Shown here: positions 47,293 to 56,368 of the stretch, one piece after another
Layout of the letters: each line of letters starts with the position of its first letter
Position numbering within the stretch: position 1 is the stretch's first letter
Program-made: the position numbers and the translations under genes
Notes under the pieces: model-generated
The model's input: only the letters and a program-made list of their open reading frames with translations
Databases searched by the model: none
Told to the model about the DNA's origin: nothing
From: Winogradskya humida
GTDB lineage: Bacteria > Actinomycetota > Actinomycetes > Mycobacteriales > Micromonosporaceae
Reading direction: 5' to 3'
NCBI RefSeq assembly: GCF_016862215.1
Contig: NZ_BOMN01000108.1
Location: 1-64,000 of the forward strand
Length of the DNA stretch: 64,000 nt

Positions 47293-48336
47293 TCAACGCC
47301 TGCGGTTGGGCCGGCCGGGCACCGCACGCACGGGCTGCTGGTCGGACTGCTCCAGCTCGGCGTCGTACCGGGCGTACGCGTCGACGATCTCCGCGACCAG
47401 CCGGTGCCGGACCACGTCGGACGACGACAACTCGGCGAAGTGCACGTCCTCGACGCCCTTCAGGATCTCCCGCACGATGCGCAACCCGCTGGTCGTCCCG
47501 CCGGGCAGGTCGACCTGCGTGACGTCACCTGTCACCACGATCTTCGCGCCGAACCCGAGCCGGGTCAGGAACATCTTCATCTGCTCGGGAGTCGTGTTCT
47601 GCGCCTCGTCGAGAATGATGAACGCGTCGTTCAGCGTGCGTCCCCGCATGTATGCCAGGGGGGCGACCTCGATCGTGCCCGCCTGCATGAGGCGGGGGAT
47701 GGTCTCGGGGTCGAGCATGTCGTGCAGGGCGTCGTACAGGGGGCGCAGGTAGGGGTCGATCTTCTCGTTGAGCGTGCCCGGGAGGAAGCCGAGGCGCTCG
47801 CCGGCCTCGACGGCCGGGCGGGTGAGGATGATCCGGCTGACCTGTTTGGCCTGCAGGGCCTGCACGGCCTTGGCCATGGCGAGGTACGTCTTGCCGGTAC
47901 CGGCGGGGCCGATGCCGAACACGATCGTGTTCTCGTCGATGGCGTCGACGTAGTGCTTCTGGCCGAGGGTCTTGGGGCGGATGGTGCGTCCGCGCCGGGA
48001 CAGGATGTTGAGGGTGAGGACCTCGGCGGGCCGCTCGGTGGTGTTCTGCTCCAGCATCGAGACTGTGCGGCGCACGGCGTCGACGGTGAGCGTCTCGCCC
48101 TTCTCGATGAGCTCGATGAGCTCGGAGAAGAGCCGCTCCGCGGTGGCGTTGTCCGCCGGAGCTCCGGTGATGGTGATCTCGTTGCCGCGCACGTGCACGT
48201 CGCTCACGAGGGTGCGCTCGACGAGCCGGAGGATCTCGTCCTTGGGGCCGAGCAGGTTGACCATGATCTTCGGGTCAGCGACCGAGATCCTGGTCTGGAC
48301 CCGAGCGGCAGCGCTGCTGTGTTCGGTGCCGGTCAT
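47293..48336 (-). CDS. PhoH-like ATPase
   Basis: A 347-aa PhoH-family ATPase with an N-terminal KH-like domain (ISVADPKIMVNLLGPKDEILRLVER...) and P-loop GIGPAGTGKTYLAMAKA, Walker B FIILDEAQNTTPEQMKMFLTRLG and a sensor motif VTGDVTQVDLPG. It is probably an RNA-binding ATPase working with YbeY. ATG at 48336 begins MTGTEHSSAA; the longer frame would incorporate intergenic repeats. Confidence 0.92.
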   Translation of the reverse strand: MTGTEHSSAAARVQTRISVADPKIMVNLLGPKDEILRLVERTLVSDVHVRGNEITITGAPADNATAERLFSELIELIEKGETLTVDAVRRTVSMLEQNTTERPAEVLTLNILSRRGRTIRPKTLGQKHYVDAIDENTIVFGIGPAGTGKTYLAMAKAVQALQAKQVSRIILTRPAVEAGERLGFLPGTLNEKIDPYLRPLYDALHDMLDPETIPRLMQAGTIEVAPLAYMRGRTLNDAFIILDEAQNTTPEQMKMFLTRLGFGAKIVVTGDVTQVDLPGGTTSGLRIVREILKGVEDVHFAELSSSDVVRHRLVAEIVDAYARYDAELEQSDQQPVRAVPGRPNRRR

Positions 48337-48489
48337 AGGGGCGGCCGTACGGCCTACGCCACCTGCTCTCTGTCTCGTCTCCGCCTGGACGGCGGCGCGT
48401 AAGGATCGGGTGCCATCGTATCCGCTCGGGCACGACCTCGCCGAGGCCATTACCGCCGGTTTCCGTGCCGCTGTGTCGAGGCTCTCCCC

Positions 48490-48556
48490 CAGCTCGTGCG
48501 GGATCGGGGCCCCGGCTCGTGCGGGATCGGGGCCCCAGCTCGTGCGGGATCGGGGG
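48490..48556 (-). repeat. 24-bp tandem repeat between phoH and a hydrolase gene
   Basis: Three copies of a unit containing GCTCGTGCGGGATCGGGG (48490-48556), in a 240-base gap that carries no gene. The longer PhoH-frame upstream reading would run through these, which argues against it. Confidence 0.8.
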
Positions 48557-48576
48557 CGAACGAAGATCAATGCGGC

Positions 48577-49977
48577 TCAGACGTCGGGGCCGTACGAGAC
48601 GGGGATGTTGTCGAAGGTCTCCTGGACGCGGGTGAAGCGGTACGTCGCCCAGTGCATCCGGACCACCACACCGTCCCCGTCGCGGGTCAGGCGGAGCAGT
48701 TCGCCGGCTTCGCGGCCGGAGAGCGTACGCAGAAGGTCGGGGTTCTCGGGAAGTGGCCTGAAAATCGCCGGTGGGCGGTCCACCGGAGCCTCGGCACCGC
48801 GGGCCTGCAGCGTGCCGTCGTGCCAGGCGAAGACGAACTGCATGCCCTCGCTCCACCACGGGCCCAGGATCGAGCGGTATTCCGGCGGGGCCGCCGGGCC
48901 CGGCTTCCACGGCTGGATCTCCGCCGGGTCCTCCTCCACCGCGATCCGCAGCAGTTCGTGGACCAGGTCGTTGATCTCACCGGCCGTTCCCGAGGAACCG
49001 AGGACCGCCGCGCCGAGCGCACCCGGGTTGCCCTCGCCACCGCGGCGGCCGTAGACCCCCGCAAGGAAGCCGGGCATCGCGCCGTCGTGGCCGACGTGCA
49101 CGACCCGCTTGCCCTGCGGAACCAGGATGAGGCCGAGGCCGAAGCCGCCGGACCAGAGCGTCTCGTCGGTGGTGGTGAGCGGCCAGCGCATCTCGTCGAG
49201 GCTGGCCGGGGCGAGCACGTGTGCGCCGGGGTCGATGATGTCGGGGCTGGTCAGGAACGCCGCCCAGCGGGCCATGTCACCCGCGGTGCTCCAGATCTGG
49301 GCGGCCGGGGATGCTCCGCCGAGCTCGAGCTGCGGTTCGGGGCGGGCGGTGTCGGAGTAGGCGTCGACCAGGTAGCCGACGGCCGCGTCGTCCGTGGGCT
49401 CGACGGTGGTCGCGGTGAGACCGAGCGGTTCGAGGATGCGTTCCCGCAGGACCGAGGCCCAGGTGCCGCCGCGCAGTCCGGCGACGAGCTGGCCCAGGAC
49501 GGCCAGGCCGAGGTTGGAGTAGTGGAAGCGGCGGTTGTTGGGCAGTACGCGCTCGGCCCGGGCGAGGTCGTCGAGGAGCTGCCGGTCGCCGGGGGCGATG
49601 AGGGTGTCCCAGACGTCGCCGTGCGGTTCGCGCTGGAAGCCGGCGGTGTGCGAGAGCAGGCTGCGGATCGTCGCCGTGCCGTGGGCGGGGACGTCGAGGT
49701 GCTCGGAGATGGGGTCGTCGAGGTCGAGCAGGCCGTCGTCGCGGGCCTGCAGGACCAGCACCGCGGTGAATGTCTTGGTGACCGATCCGATGCGGAAGCG
49801 GCTGTCGTCGTCCAGCGGGTGGGCCTCGTTGCCGGAGTCACCGACGGTGAATGTCCACGGGTCACGGTCCGCGCGGTACAGGGCGGCGGAGAGCGCGGGC
49901 ACTCTTCCGTCGGCCTGGGCACGTCGGGCTGCCCGTTCGAGGCGTCGCTGGGCGAGGATCAAGCGTTCGGAGGTCAC
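48577..49977 (-). CDS. Serine hydrolase of the beta-lactamase class C/esterase family
   Basis: A 466-aa penicillin-binding-protein-fold enzyme. SxxK appears as SVTK (Ser65-Lys68) in RIGSVTKTFTA, the YxN motif as YSN (Tyr153-Asn155), and the third motif HxG as HVGHDGAMPG. The C-terminal 150 residues form a family-typical extra domain. No signal peptide: probably cytoplasmic esterase, peptidase or beta-lactamase-like. It diverges from the GH3 gene with a 70-base shared promoter region. ATG at 49977. Confidence 0.88.
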   Translation of the reverse strand: MTSERLILAQRRLERAARRAQADGRVPALSAALYRADRDPWTFTVGDSGNEAHPLDDDSRFRIGSVTKTFTAVLVLQARDDGLLDLDDPISEHLDVPAHGTATIRSLLSHTAGFQREPHGDVWDTLIAPGDRQLLDDLARAERVLPNNRRFHYSNLGLAVLGQLVAGLRGGTWASVLRERILEPLGLTATTVEPTDDAAVGYLVDAYSDTARPEPQLELGGASPAAQIWSTAGDMARWAAFLTSPDIIDPGAHVLAPASLDEMRWPLTTTDETLWSGGFGLGLILVPQGKRVVHVGHDGAMPGFLAGVYGRRGGEGNPGALGAAVLGSSGTAGEINDLVHELLRIAVEEDPAEIQPWKPGPAAPPEYRSILGPWWSEGMQFVFAWHDGTLQARGAEAPVDRPPAIFRPLPENPDLLRTLSGREAGELLRLTRDGDGVVVRMHWATYRFTRVQETFDNIPVSYGPDV

Positions 49978-50035
49978 CGCGATGATCCTAGAGCGGCGAC
50001 TTACGCGTACGTAGGATCATGCCCGTTACCACGGA

Positions 50036-50049
50036 TGGGAGCGCTTCCA
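50036..50049. promoter_or_regulatory. Candidate CebR-type LacI-family operator at the GH3 gene
   Basis: TGGGAGCGCTTCCA differs at one base from TGGGAGCGCTCCCA, the cellobiose-responsive CebR operator of Streptomyces. It overlaps the Shine-Dalgarno and the first base of the chosen ATG (50049), so a bound repressor would block transcription elongation or initiation. The GH3 product fits a cellobiose or gentiobiose regulon. Confidence 0.7.
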
Positions 50050-52463
50050 TGACTGATGAACTGGTCAAGCAGTTGACCCTCGAGGAGAAGGTGTCGCTGC
50101 TCGCGGGGCAGGACTTCTGGTCACTGCCCCCGATACCGCGCATCGGGCTGCGCTCGCTGGTCATGTCCGACGGGCCGATCGGCGTACGCGGCACGGGCTG
50201 GGCGCCGGACGACCCCTCGATCGCCCTGCCGTCCCCCACCGCGCTCGCCGCGACGTGGGACCCCGCGATGGCGCGTACGGCGGGTCGATTACTCGGCCAG
50301 GAGTCGCGGCGTAAGGGCGTACACGTGCTGCTGGGACCCACGGTGAACCTGCAGCGCACGCCGCTGGGCGGGCGGCACTTCGAGTGCTATTCCGAGGATC
50401 CGCTGCTGTCCGGCGAGATCGCGGCAGGTTTTGTGCTCGGCGTCCAGGAGCACGGCGTGGGCACGACGGTGAAGCATCTGGTCGGCAACGACTTCGAGAC
50501 CGAGCGGATGACCGTCGACGTACGTATCGGCGAGCGCGCGCTGCGCGAGGTCTACCTGGCGCCTTTCGAGCGGGTCGTGCAGGCCGGCGGCTGGGGCGTG
50601 ATGAGCGCGTACAACGGCGTCAACGGGCTGTCGATGGCGTCGAACGGGCCGCTGCAGTCGGACGTCCTCAAGGATGAGTGGGGCTTCGACGGGGTCGTCA
50701 TCTCCGACTGGCGCGCGGCGAGGGACACGGTGGGTGCCGCGCTCGGAGGTCTCGACATCGCCATGCCCGCCCTGGAGAACCCGTGGGGGGACAGGCTGGT
50801 CGCGGCGGTTCGCGCCGGCGAGGTGGCTGAAGACCTGATCGATGACAAGGTACGCAGGGTGCTGCGGCTCGCTGCCCGCGTCGGTGCCCTGGGCGCTGCC
50901 ACGGAACCGTACGTGGAGCAGCTCGACGGCGACTCGGTGGCGCACGATCTGGCCGCCCGTTCGTTCGTGCTCGCGCGTAACGAGCACCACGCGCTTCCAC
51001 TCGAAGCCGCGGCGCTGACGAAGATCGCGGTGATCGGGGCGCTCGCCACCGACGCCCGGGTCCTCGGCGGCGGCAGCGCGCAGGTGACCCCGCCGCACGT
51101 CATCTCCCCGTTCGAGGGGCTGAGCCGCGCACTGCCGGGCGTCGACGTCGTGCACGCCGTCGGTGCCGATCCGCGGCCGTTCCTTCCTGCCCTCGCACTT
51201 ACCACTGAAGTTGTTCTGACCGGTAAGGACGCCGGTTCGGCAGGTAGGAACGAGGTGCTGCATGCATTCGAGGTTCCGGCGGCGGCGGTTCGGTGGATCG
51301 GTGACCTGCCCGGCGGTATCGCCCCGGCAGAGGTGACCGGGCTCGAACTGCGGACCATGTTCACCCCCTCGGAATCCGGCGAGCACACGTTCGCGGTTTC
51401 CGGGTTCGGCAGCTTCGAGCTGGTGGTCGACGGGCACAATCTCTATGTGGGGACGCTGCATCCCCCGGGCACGGGACGGGCCGACCTGCTGCTGTCGCCG
51501 CGTGAGCATCGGGCGATCGTCGGGCTGGCTTCGGGCGTACCCGTGGAAGTGGTGCTGCGGCAGACCATCCAGCCGGGGCTGGCGCACACGGTCTCCGCGA
51601 CGCTCGGTCACCAGGGTCCCAGGGTCTCCGCCGACGGCATGATCGACGAGGCGGTGGCACTGGCCCGCGAATCGGATGTCGCGATCGTGGTCGTGGGCAC
51701 CACCGAACAGGTCGAGTCCGAGGGCTTCGACCGCACGTCACTGGCGCTGCCGGGCCGGCAGGACGAGCTGGTCGTACGCGTCGCCGCGGCCAACCCCCGC
51801 ACCATCGTCGTGGTGAACGCCGGCTCGCCCGTGCTCCTGCCCTGGGCGAACGACGTCGCGGCGATCGTGCTCACCTGGTTCCCCGGCCAGGAAGCGGGCG
51901 CAGCGCTAGCCGACGTGCTGCTCGGCGTCCAGGAACCCGGCGGACGACTGCCGGCCACCTGGCCGCGCCGGGAACAGGACTGCCCGATCTTCGCGGTCCA
52001 GCCCCGTGACGGGGTCGTCTCCTACGACGAGGGCGTCATGATCGGCTATCGCGCCTGGGACCTCACCGGCGTGCCACCGCTGTACGCGTTCGGGCACGGG
52101 CTGGGCTATACAACCTGGACCTACGAGACACTCGCGGTAACCGCGACCGAGGCTGTGGTCACCCTGACGAACACGGGCGCACGCACAGGCCGTGAAATCG
52201 TCCAGGTGTACGCGGGCCCGAGCGGCGAAGCACCCTCAGGTGTCGGTCCGCGAGGTGTGCTGCCGGGCCGCCCGCAACGCTGGCTCGCCGGTTTCGTCCC
52301 GGTCACGGCGCACCCGGGCGAGACGGTCACCGTGCGGATCCCGCTGCCCGAACGGACCTGGCAGGTCTGGGACGAGGGCTGGCACACGGTCCCGGGGGCG
52401 TACGCGATCACTGCCGCCCATGCCCTCGACGATCCACGTCTCACCGCGACGCTGTCGCTGTAA
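50049..52463 (+). CDS. Glycoside hydrolase family 3 beta-glucosidase with PA14 domain
   Basis: An 804-aa cytoplasmic beta-glucosidase (no signal peptide). GH3 N-terminal domain with catalytic nucleophile Asp220 in GVVISDWRA and the KHLVGNDFE substrate motif (142-150); second domain begins after NEHHALPLE; a PA14-like insert (residues 370-510, GEHTFAVSGFGSFELVVDGHNLYVG); a C-terminal fibronectin-like domain. Substrates likely cello- or gentio-oligosaccharides. ATG at 50049 sits behind GGGAG; a 10-codon longer start at 50019 is possible. A CebR-like operator covers the start and a strong hairpin terminates the gene. Confidence 0.93.
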   Translation: MTDELVKQLTLEEKVSLLAGQDFWSLPPIPRIGLRSLVMSDGPIGVRGTGWAPDDPSIALPSPTALAATWDPAMARTAGRLLGQESRRKGVHVLLGPTVNLQRTPLGGRHFECYSEDPLLSGEIAAGFVLGVQEHGVGTTVKHLVGNDFETERMTVDVRIGERALREVYLAPFERVVQAGGWGVMSAYNGVNGLSMASNGPLQSDVLKDEWGFDGVVISDWRAARDTVGAALGGLDIAMPALENPWGDRLVAAVRAGEVAEDLIDDKVRRVLRLAARVGALGAATEPYVEQLDGDSVAHDLAARSFVLARNEHHALPLEAAALTKIAVIGALATDARVLGGGSAQVTPPHVISPFEGLSRALPGVDVVHAVGADPRPFLPALALTTEVVLTGKDAGSAGRNEVLHAFEVPAAAVRWIGDLPGGIAPAEVTGLELRTMFTPSESGEHTFAVSGFGSFELVVDGHNLYVGTLHPPGTGRADLLLSPREHRAIVGLASGVPVEVVLRQTIQPGLAHTVSATLGHQGPRVSADGMIDEAVALARESDVAIVVVGTTEQVESEGFDRTSLALPGRQDELVVRVAAANPRTIVVVNAGSPVLLPWANDVAAIVLTWFPGQEAGAALADVLLGVQEPGGRLPATWPRREQDCPIFAVQPRDGVVSYDEGVMIGYRAWDLTGVPPLYAFGHGLGYTTWTYETLAVTATEAVVTLTNTGARTGREIVQVYAGPSGEAPSGVGPRGVLPGRPQRWLAGFVPVTAHPGETVTVRIPLPERTWQVWDEGWHTVPGAYAITAAHALDDPRLTATLSL

Positions 52464-52474
52464 GCCCATGAAAT

Positions 52475-52505
52475 GACGCAGGCCGGCAGTGAGCCGGCCT
52501 GCGTC
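52475..52505 (+). terminator. Strong hairpin terminator after the GH3 gene
   Basis: GACGCAGGCCGGC (52475-52487) and its exact complement (52493-52505), loop AGTGA. No U-tract, as usual in this genome. It ends the beta-glucosidase transcript. Confidence 0.85.
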
Positions 52506-52548
52506 GTTCCTGCTGCTTCGCGCCTGCTTGCTTGTTCCTGGCCGAAGG

Positions 52549-53010
52549 TCAGTCGGTCTGCGTGACGCTGAAGTCGAGGCCCTTGTCGGGGTCGTTGGTC
52601 CACGTGACGCTGAAGCCGGGCCAGTCACCTTCGAGCTTGCCGTCGGCGGCGACCGTGGTGGTCATCCGGTCGCTGAGGGCGCCCGGGATGCTCAGCGTGC
52701 TGAACACACAGTTCAGGCCGTCCTCGCTGAGACCGACCGGGAACTTCTTCCCGGCGCCGCTCACGGACAGCGTTTTGTTCTTGTTGGAGAGCTTGAGGAA
52801 CTGCTGCTTGCCCTGGTCACACTTGCTGACCGCGGTGAGCAGCGGGTCGGCCTCGGACTCGGCGACAGGTGCCGGGGCCTGGGCGTCGTCGCCGATCAGA
52901 CGCGGCACGAGCACCACGCCGAGGGCGACGATGAAGACCGCGAGAAGCACCCAGGGAAGGGGACTTCGCTTTCGCGGGGTCGAGGAGACGGTTTCGTGGG
53001 GGTGGGTCAT
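52549..53010 (-). CDS. Single-pass membrane-anchored extracytoplasmic protein
   Basis: A 153-aa protein with a basic, Pro-rich N-terminus, one transmembrane helix at about residues 20-37 (PWVLLAVFIVALGVVLVPRL) and an extracytoplasmic domain with two cysteines (SKCDQGK and LNCVFST) that could form a disulphide. I do not recognise a family. The ATG at 53010 has AAGGA upstream with better spacing than the GTG at 53013. Confidence 0.7.
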   Translation of the reverse strand: MTHPHETVSSTPRKRSPLPWVLLAVFIVALGVVLVPRLIGDDAQAPAPVAESEADPLLTAVSKCDQGKQQFLKLSNKNKTLSVSGAGKKFPVGLSEDGLNCVFSTLSIPGALSDRMTTTVAADGKLEGDWPGFSVTWTNDPDKGLDFSVTQTD

Positions 53011-53722
53011 CACACGTCCTTGAGCGTCGAGGGGGAGGGATCAACGCGAGGGCTGAGTTTCCTCTGAGTGACGACCAAGAACAACATCCGTGAACGCAGT
53101 TCGTCTGAACGTATGAGTCGACATTGGAAGTTAGGTCGATCTTCACCCCCTTGCGCCGGAAAACCGCAGGCCGGACACCTAACGCTCGTTACGTTGCTTC
53201 GACGCCTGCCGATGCCCGATGCATTCTGCGAACCTTTGCCGGCAGACCCCCGCTGACCAGCAAATCTCGCTCCGTGACCGGGTCGTCACGATAAACTTTG
53301 CCGTCGCGGAGCACACGGATGGACCATCACGCCCGCGCCCGAACCAGCCCGAATCCCCCGCGAGGGCAACCTCGACCGCGTCCCAGCCGATTTCGAGCCG
53401 GTCGTCGTCGCGACGCGTACGAGCATCGCCGAGATGCTTCAGCCCGGAACGCCTGCACAGTGCATACATTTACGGCAGCATTCCTCGCGGCTACCCCTGC
53501 GCAGCATTCCTCGCAACTACCCCTGCCCAGCTACCCCTGCCACGCCGGGCAGATACGTGACGCACGCATTGAGGGTGGTGCGGAACCCCGCCGGGGACCG
53601 CGCCACCCTCCTCGCGCTCGTCGACGAGCTAGGCGATCGGCACGCTGCCGCGTGCACCCGGGTACACGCGCGGTTCTGACCACTGGGCCGCGATCAGCGC
53701 CGGAGCCGCGCGAGGGTGACCA
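53011..53722. other. Non-coding region of about 700 bases with tandem repeats
   Basis: No gene is convincing: the short frames at 53219-53560 and 53298-53726 are rich in Arg/Pro/Thr without family features. A 26-bp unit (beginning GCAGCATTCCTCGC) occurs twice in tandem at 53475-53526. At 53677-53757 a 40-bp unit containing GGCCGCGATCA is duplicated; its second copy carries the stop codon of the ornithine monooxygenase gene, while in the first copy the equivalent of the stop reads CTG. So the tail of that gene appears duplicated. Confidence 0.7.
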
Positions 53723-55018
53723 CTAGGCCGCGATCAGTGCCGGAGCCGCGCGACGGGTGACCACCGAGTCGAGGATCTCGCCGACGCGGATCGCCGTGTT
53801 GGAGAGCAGCGCTGAGGTGATGCCGTGCGTGTGCTCCGTACCCCCCTGCAGGTAGATGCCTACCCGCAGGCGCGGGTCGGTCGCCGCGCGGTAGTCACGC
53901 TCCACCTTCGGCCTGCCCTGGGCGTCACGGTGGCAGAGGGCGGCCACGTCACCGAGCACGGCGTACGGGTCGGCCTGGTGGTAGCCCGTCGCGCAGACCA
54001 CCACGTCCGCTTCGAGGGTGCTGGTCTCGCCCGTCACCAGGGACTGGATGCTGGCAACCGCGCCCGACGGGCCGTCCGCGACGCTCGTCATGCGGGAGAC
54101 GTTGATCATGCGGAGGCGTTCGCGGCCGAGGACCTTCTCCTGGTACTGGCGGCGGTAGAGGTCGTTGATGAGGTCGATGTCGACGACCGAGTAGTTCGTG
54201 TTGCTGTGGTAGTCCATCAGCTGCCGCTTGACCTCCTCGGGGGCGCTGAAGAACTCGTCGACCGCGTCCGGGTCGAAGATGCGGTTGGCGAAGGAGCTGT
54301 CGTCGGCCGGCGAGTAGCCGTACCGGGAGAAGACCGCGCAGACCTCGGACTCGGGGAATTCCGTGTGCAGGGTGGCGACGGCTTCGGCCGCGCTCTGCCC
54401 GGCGCCCACGACGATGAAACGGCGGGGGCGGGTTCCTCGTACGAGCGGGAGCTTGTGCAGCAGGTCGCTGGTGTGCCAGATCCGGTCGGAGGCGGTGACA
54501 CCCTCGGGCAGCCGGGGGCGCAGGCCAGTGCCGATGACCAGGTTGCGGGCCCGGTGGGTGGTGAGCCTGCCGCCCTGACGGGACAGTACGTCGACCGCGC
54601 CGACCTCACCGCGGGCGTCCTCGACCGGGGTCACCGAGAGCACCTCCGCGTCATAGGCGGCCTGGTCGGCGACCTGCTCGGCGGCCCACGTGAAGTAGTC
54701 GTGGAACTCCGCACGCAGCGGGAACAGGTTTTTGTGGTTGATGAAGTCGATCAGCCGTCCGCGACTGTGCAGGTAGCGCAGGAAGCTGAATTCGCTGGTG
54801 GGGTTGCGCAGGGTCACCAGGTCCTTGAGGAACGAGACCTGCATGGTGGCGTCGTCGAGCAGCATCCCGCGATGCCATCCGAAGGAGGCCTGTCGCTCGA
54901 GGAACTGTGTGGAGACCGGGGAACCGCCGGCGCCGTTATGTTCCGACACTGCGAGAGCCAAGGCCAGATTGGACGGGCCGAAGCCGATCCCCACGACATC
55001 GAGTTCAGGTTCAGACAT
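53723..55018 (-). CDS. L-ornithine N5-monooxygenase (siderophore)
   Basis: Flavin- and NADPH-dependent N-hydroxylating monooxygenase, 431 aa, making N5-hydroxyornithine (SidA/PvdA/CchB family; lysine is less likely but not excluded). FAD site VVGIGFGPSNLALAL at the start (GxGxxN-type), HRGMLLDDATMQVSFLKDLVTLRNPTS core, NADPH site RRFIVVGAGQSAAEAVATL, and the C-terminal DVVVCATGYHQADPYAVL. No transmembrane segment. It diverges from the formyltransferase with an iron box between them; the 3' end is tandemly duplicated downstream. Confidence 0.92.
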   Translation of the reverse strand: MSEPELDVVGIGFGPSNLALALAVSEHNGAGGSPVSTQFLERQASFGWHRGMLLDDATMQVSFLKDLVTLRNPTSEFSFLRYLHSRGRLIDFINHKNLFPLRAEFHDYFTWAAEQVADQAAYDAEVLSVTPVEDARGEVGAVDVLSRQGGRLTTHRARNLVIGTGLRPRLPEGVTASDRIWHTSDLLHKLPLVRGTRPRRFIVVGAGQSAAEAVATLHTEFPESEVCAVFSRYGYSPADDSSFANRIFDPDAVDEFFSAPEEVKRQLMDYHSNTNYSVVDIDLINDLYRRQYQEKVLGRERLRMINVSRMTSVADGPSGAVASIQSLVTGETSTLEADVVVCATGYHQADPYAVLGDVAALCHRDAQGRPKVERDYRAATDPRLRVGIYLQGGTEHTHGITSALLSNTAIRVGEILDSVVTRRAAPALIAA

Positions 55019-55056
55019 GTCCGTCCCTCCACGGCGGGGCCGTTCTGACCCCGGAT

Positions 55057-55075
55057 TTCGGTTAGCCTAACCTAA
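55057..55075. promoter_or_regulatory. IdeR/DmdR-type iron box shared by two siderophore genes
   Basis: TTCGGTTAGCCTAACCTAA matches the actinobacterial iron box TTAGGTTAGSCTAACCTAA with one mismatch. It lies between the ornithine monooxygenase (start 55018) and the formyltransferase (start 55118), so iron-loaded IdeR/DmdR should repress both. Confidence 0.88.
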
Positions 55076-55117
55076 GCCCAGACGCTCAAGTCCACGGTGT
55101 CGGATGAGGAGATATTC

Positions 55118-56065
55118 ATGCGGGTCGTCATGTTCGGCTTCCAGACGTGGGGGCACCGAACCCTGCAAGCCCTGCTGGATTCGGAGCACGACGTCGCCAT
55201 GGTGGTAACCCACCCACGCGGTGAAGGTGCTTACGAGAAAGTCTGGTCGGACTCCGTCGAGGAACTCGCACGCGAGGCCGGCGTGCCCGTCATGGTCCGC
55301 GAACGGCCGGACGACGAGGAGCTCTACGAAGCCCTCAAACAGGTCGCGCCGGACGTGATCGTCGCCACCAACTGGCGCACGTGGATCCCGCCGCGCATCT
55401 TCACACTGCCGGCTTTCGGGACGCTCAACGTGCACGATGCGCTGCTCCCGGCGTACGCGGGATTCTCGCCCCTGATCTGGGCCCTGCTCAACAACGAACC
55501 CGAGGTCGGCGTCACCGCGCACATGATGGACGACACCCTCGACGCCGGACCGATCGTCCTGCAGCGCGCCGTCCCGGTCGGCCCCGAGGACACCACCACC
55601 GATCTGTTCCACAAGACGCTGGAGCTCTTCGGCCCGATCACCGTCGACGGCCTCGCCGAGATCGCCAGTGGCCGCCGCGACTTCGTCCCCCAGGACCGCT
55701 CGAAGGCCAGTTTCTTCCACAAACGGTCCGAGGAAGACATCCGCATCGACTGGACCTGGACCGCCGAGGAGTTGTCCCGCCTGGTCCGTGCCCAGTCAGC
55801 GCCGTATCCGCAGGCCTTCTGCTTCCACAAACGGCAGCGCCTGGAGATCATCTCCGCGCGCGTCTCCGAGGCCGTCTACGGCGGCACCCCTGGCCGCATC
55901 TTCTACCGCGAGGGCGACGGGGTCGCGGTGGTCGCCGGCGCCGAGGCCCGTCGCGGCCGCAGCAAAGCACTACTGATCACCAAGGTACGCACGGAGGACG
56001 GCACCGAGCTGGCCGCCCACGAGTACTTCACCACCATGGGCGGCTACCTCACGAGCCGGCCTTAA
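55118..56065 (+). CDS. N5-hydroxyornithine formyltransferase
   Basis: Formyl-THF-dependent enzyme related to methionyl-tRNA formyltransferase, 315 aa; in coelichelin-like pathways the homologue converts N5-hydroxyornithine to N5-formyl-N5-hydroxyornithine. Motifs: FGFQTWGHRTLQALLDSEHDV, catalytic site NVHDALLPAYAGFSP and DTLDAGPIVLQ (Asn/His/Asp triad), with the C-terminal OB-like domain. ATG at 55118 has GAGGAGA. It pairs with the divergent monooxygenase over a common iron box. Confidence 0.9.
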   Translation: MRVVMFGFQTWGHRTLQALLDSEHDVAMVVTHPRGEGAYEKVWSDSVEELAREAGVPVMVRERPDDEELYEALKQVAPDVIVATNWRTWIPPRIFTLPAFGTLNVHDALLPAYAGFSPLIWALLNNEPEVGVTAHMMDDTLDAGPIVLQRAVPVGPEDTTTDLFHKTLELFGPITVDGLAEIASGRRDFVPQDRSKASFFHKRSEEDIRIDWTWTAEELSRLVRAQSAPYPQAFCFHKRQRLEIISARVSEAVYGGTPGRIFYREGDGVAVVAGAEARRGRSKALLITKVRTEDGTELAAHEYFTTMGGYLTSRP

Positions 56066-56368
56066 TCCGCGCCCTCGCCCTGGCCCTAGCCCTGGCCCTC
56101 GCCCTCGCCTCGCCCTCGCCCTCGCCCTGGGCCTCGCCCTTGCCCTCGGCTGAGTAGGTGCTCGGGCGGCACTCAGTATTCGCCCCGCGGGTCTTCGGTA
56201 TCTCCCCGCGGGGCGCTCAGTAACTCCCCCGCGGGTCCTCAGCATCTCCCCCCGCGGGGTCCTCAGCATCTCCCCCCGCGGATTGCTTCGCATCTCCTCG
56301 CGAGGACCTGGGCATTTCTCCCCGAGGACCTCGTTACCTCCCCGCGGGGCGTTCAAAGGGTTCGGGCT
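56066..56368. repeat. Intergenic repeats after the formyltransferase
   Basis: Positions 56070-56150 are a run of GCCCTC/GCCCTG hexamers. Positions 56182-56360 hold about six copies of a 24- to 26-bp unit with the palindromic core CCCCGCGGGG and a shared (T)CCTCAGCATCTCC. They separate convergent genes, and no reading frame is credible. Confidence 0.8.

Noticed and set aside
53219..53726. Small genes between the membrane protein and the ornithine monooxygenase
   Set aside because: Frames of 113 and 142 aa are Arg/Pro/Thr-rich, share no family pattern and contain tandem repeats.
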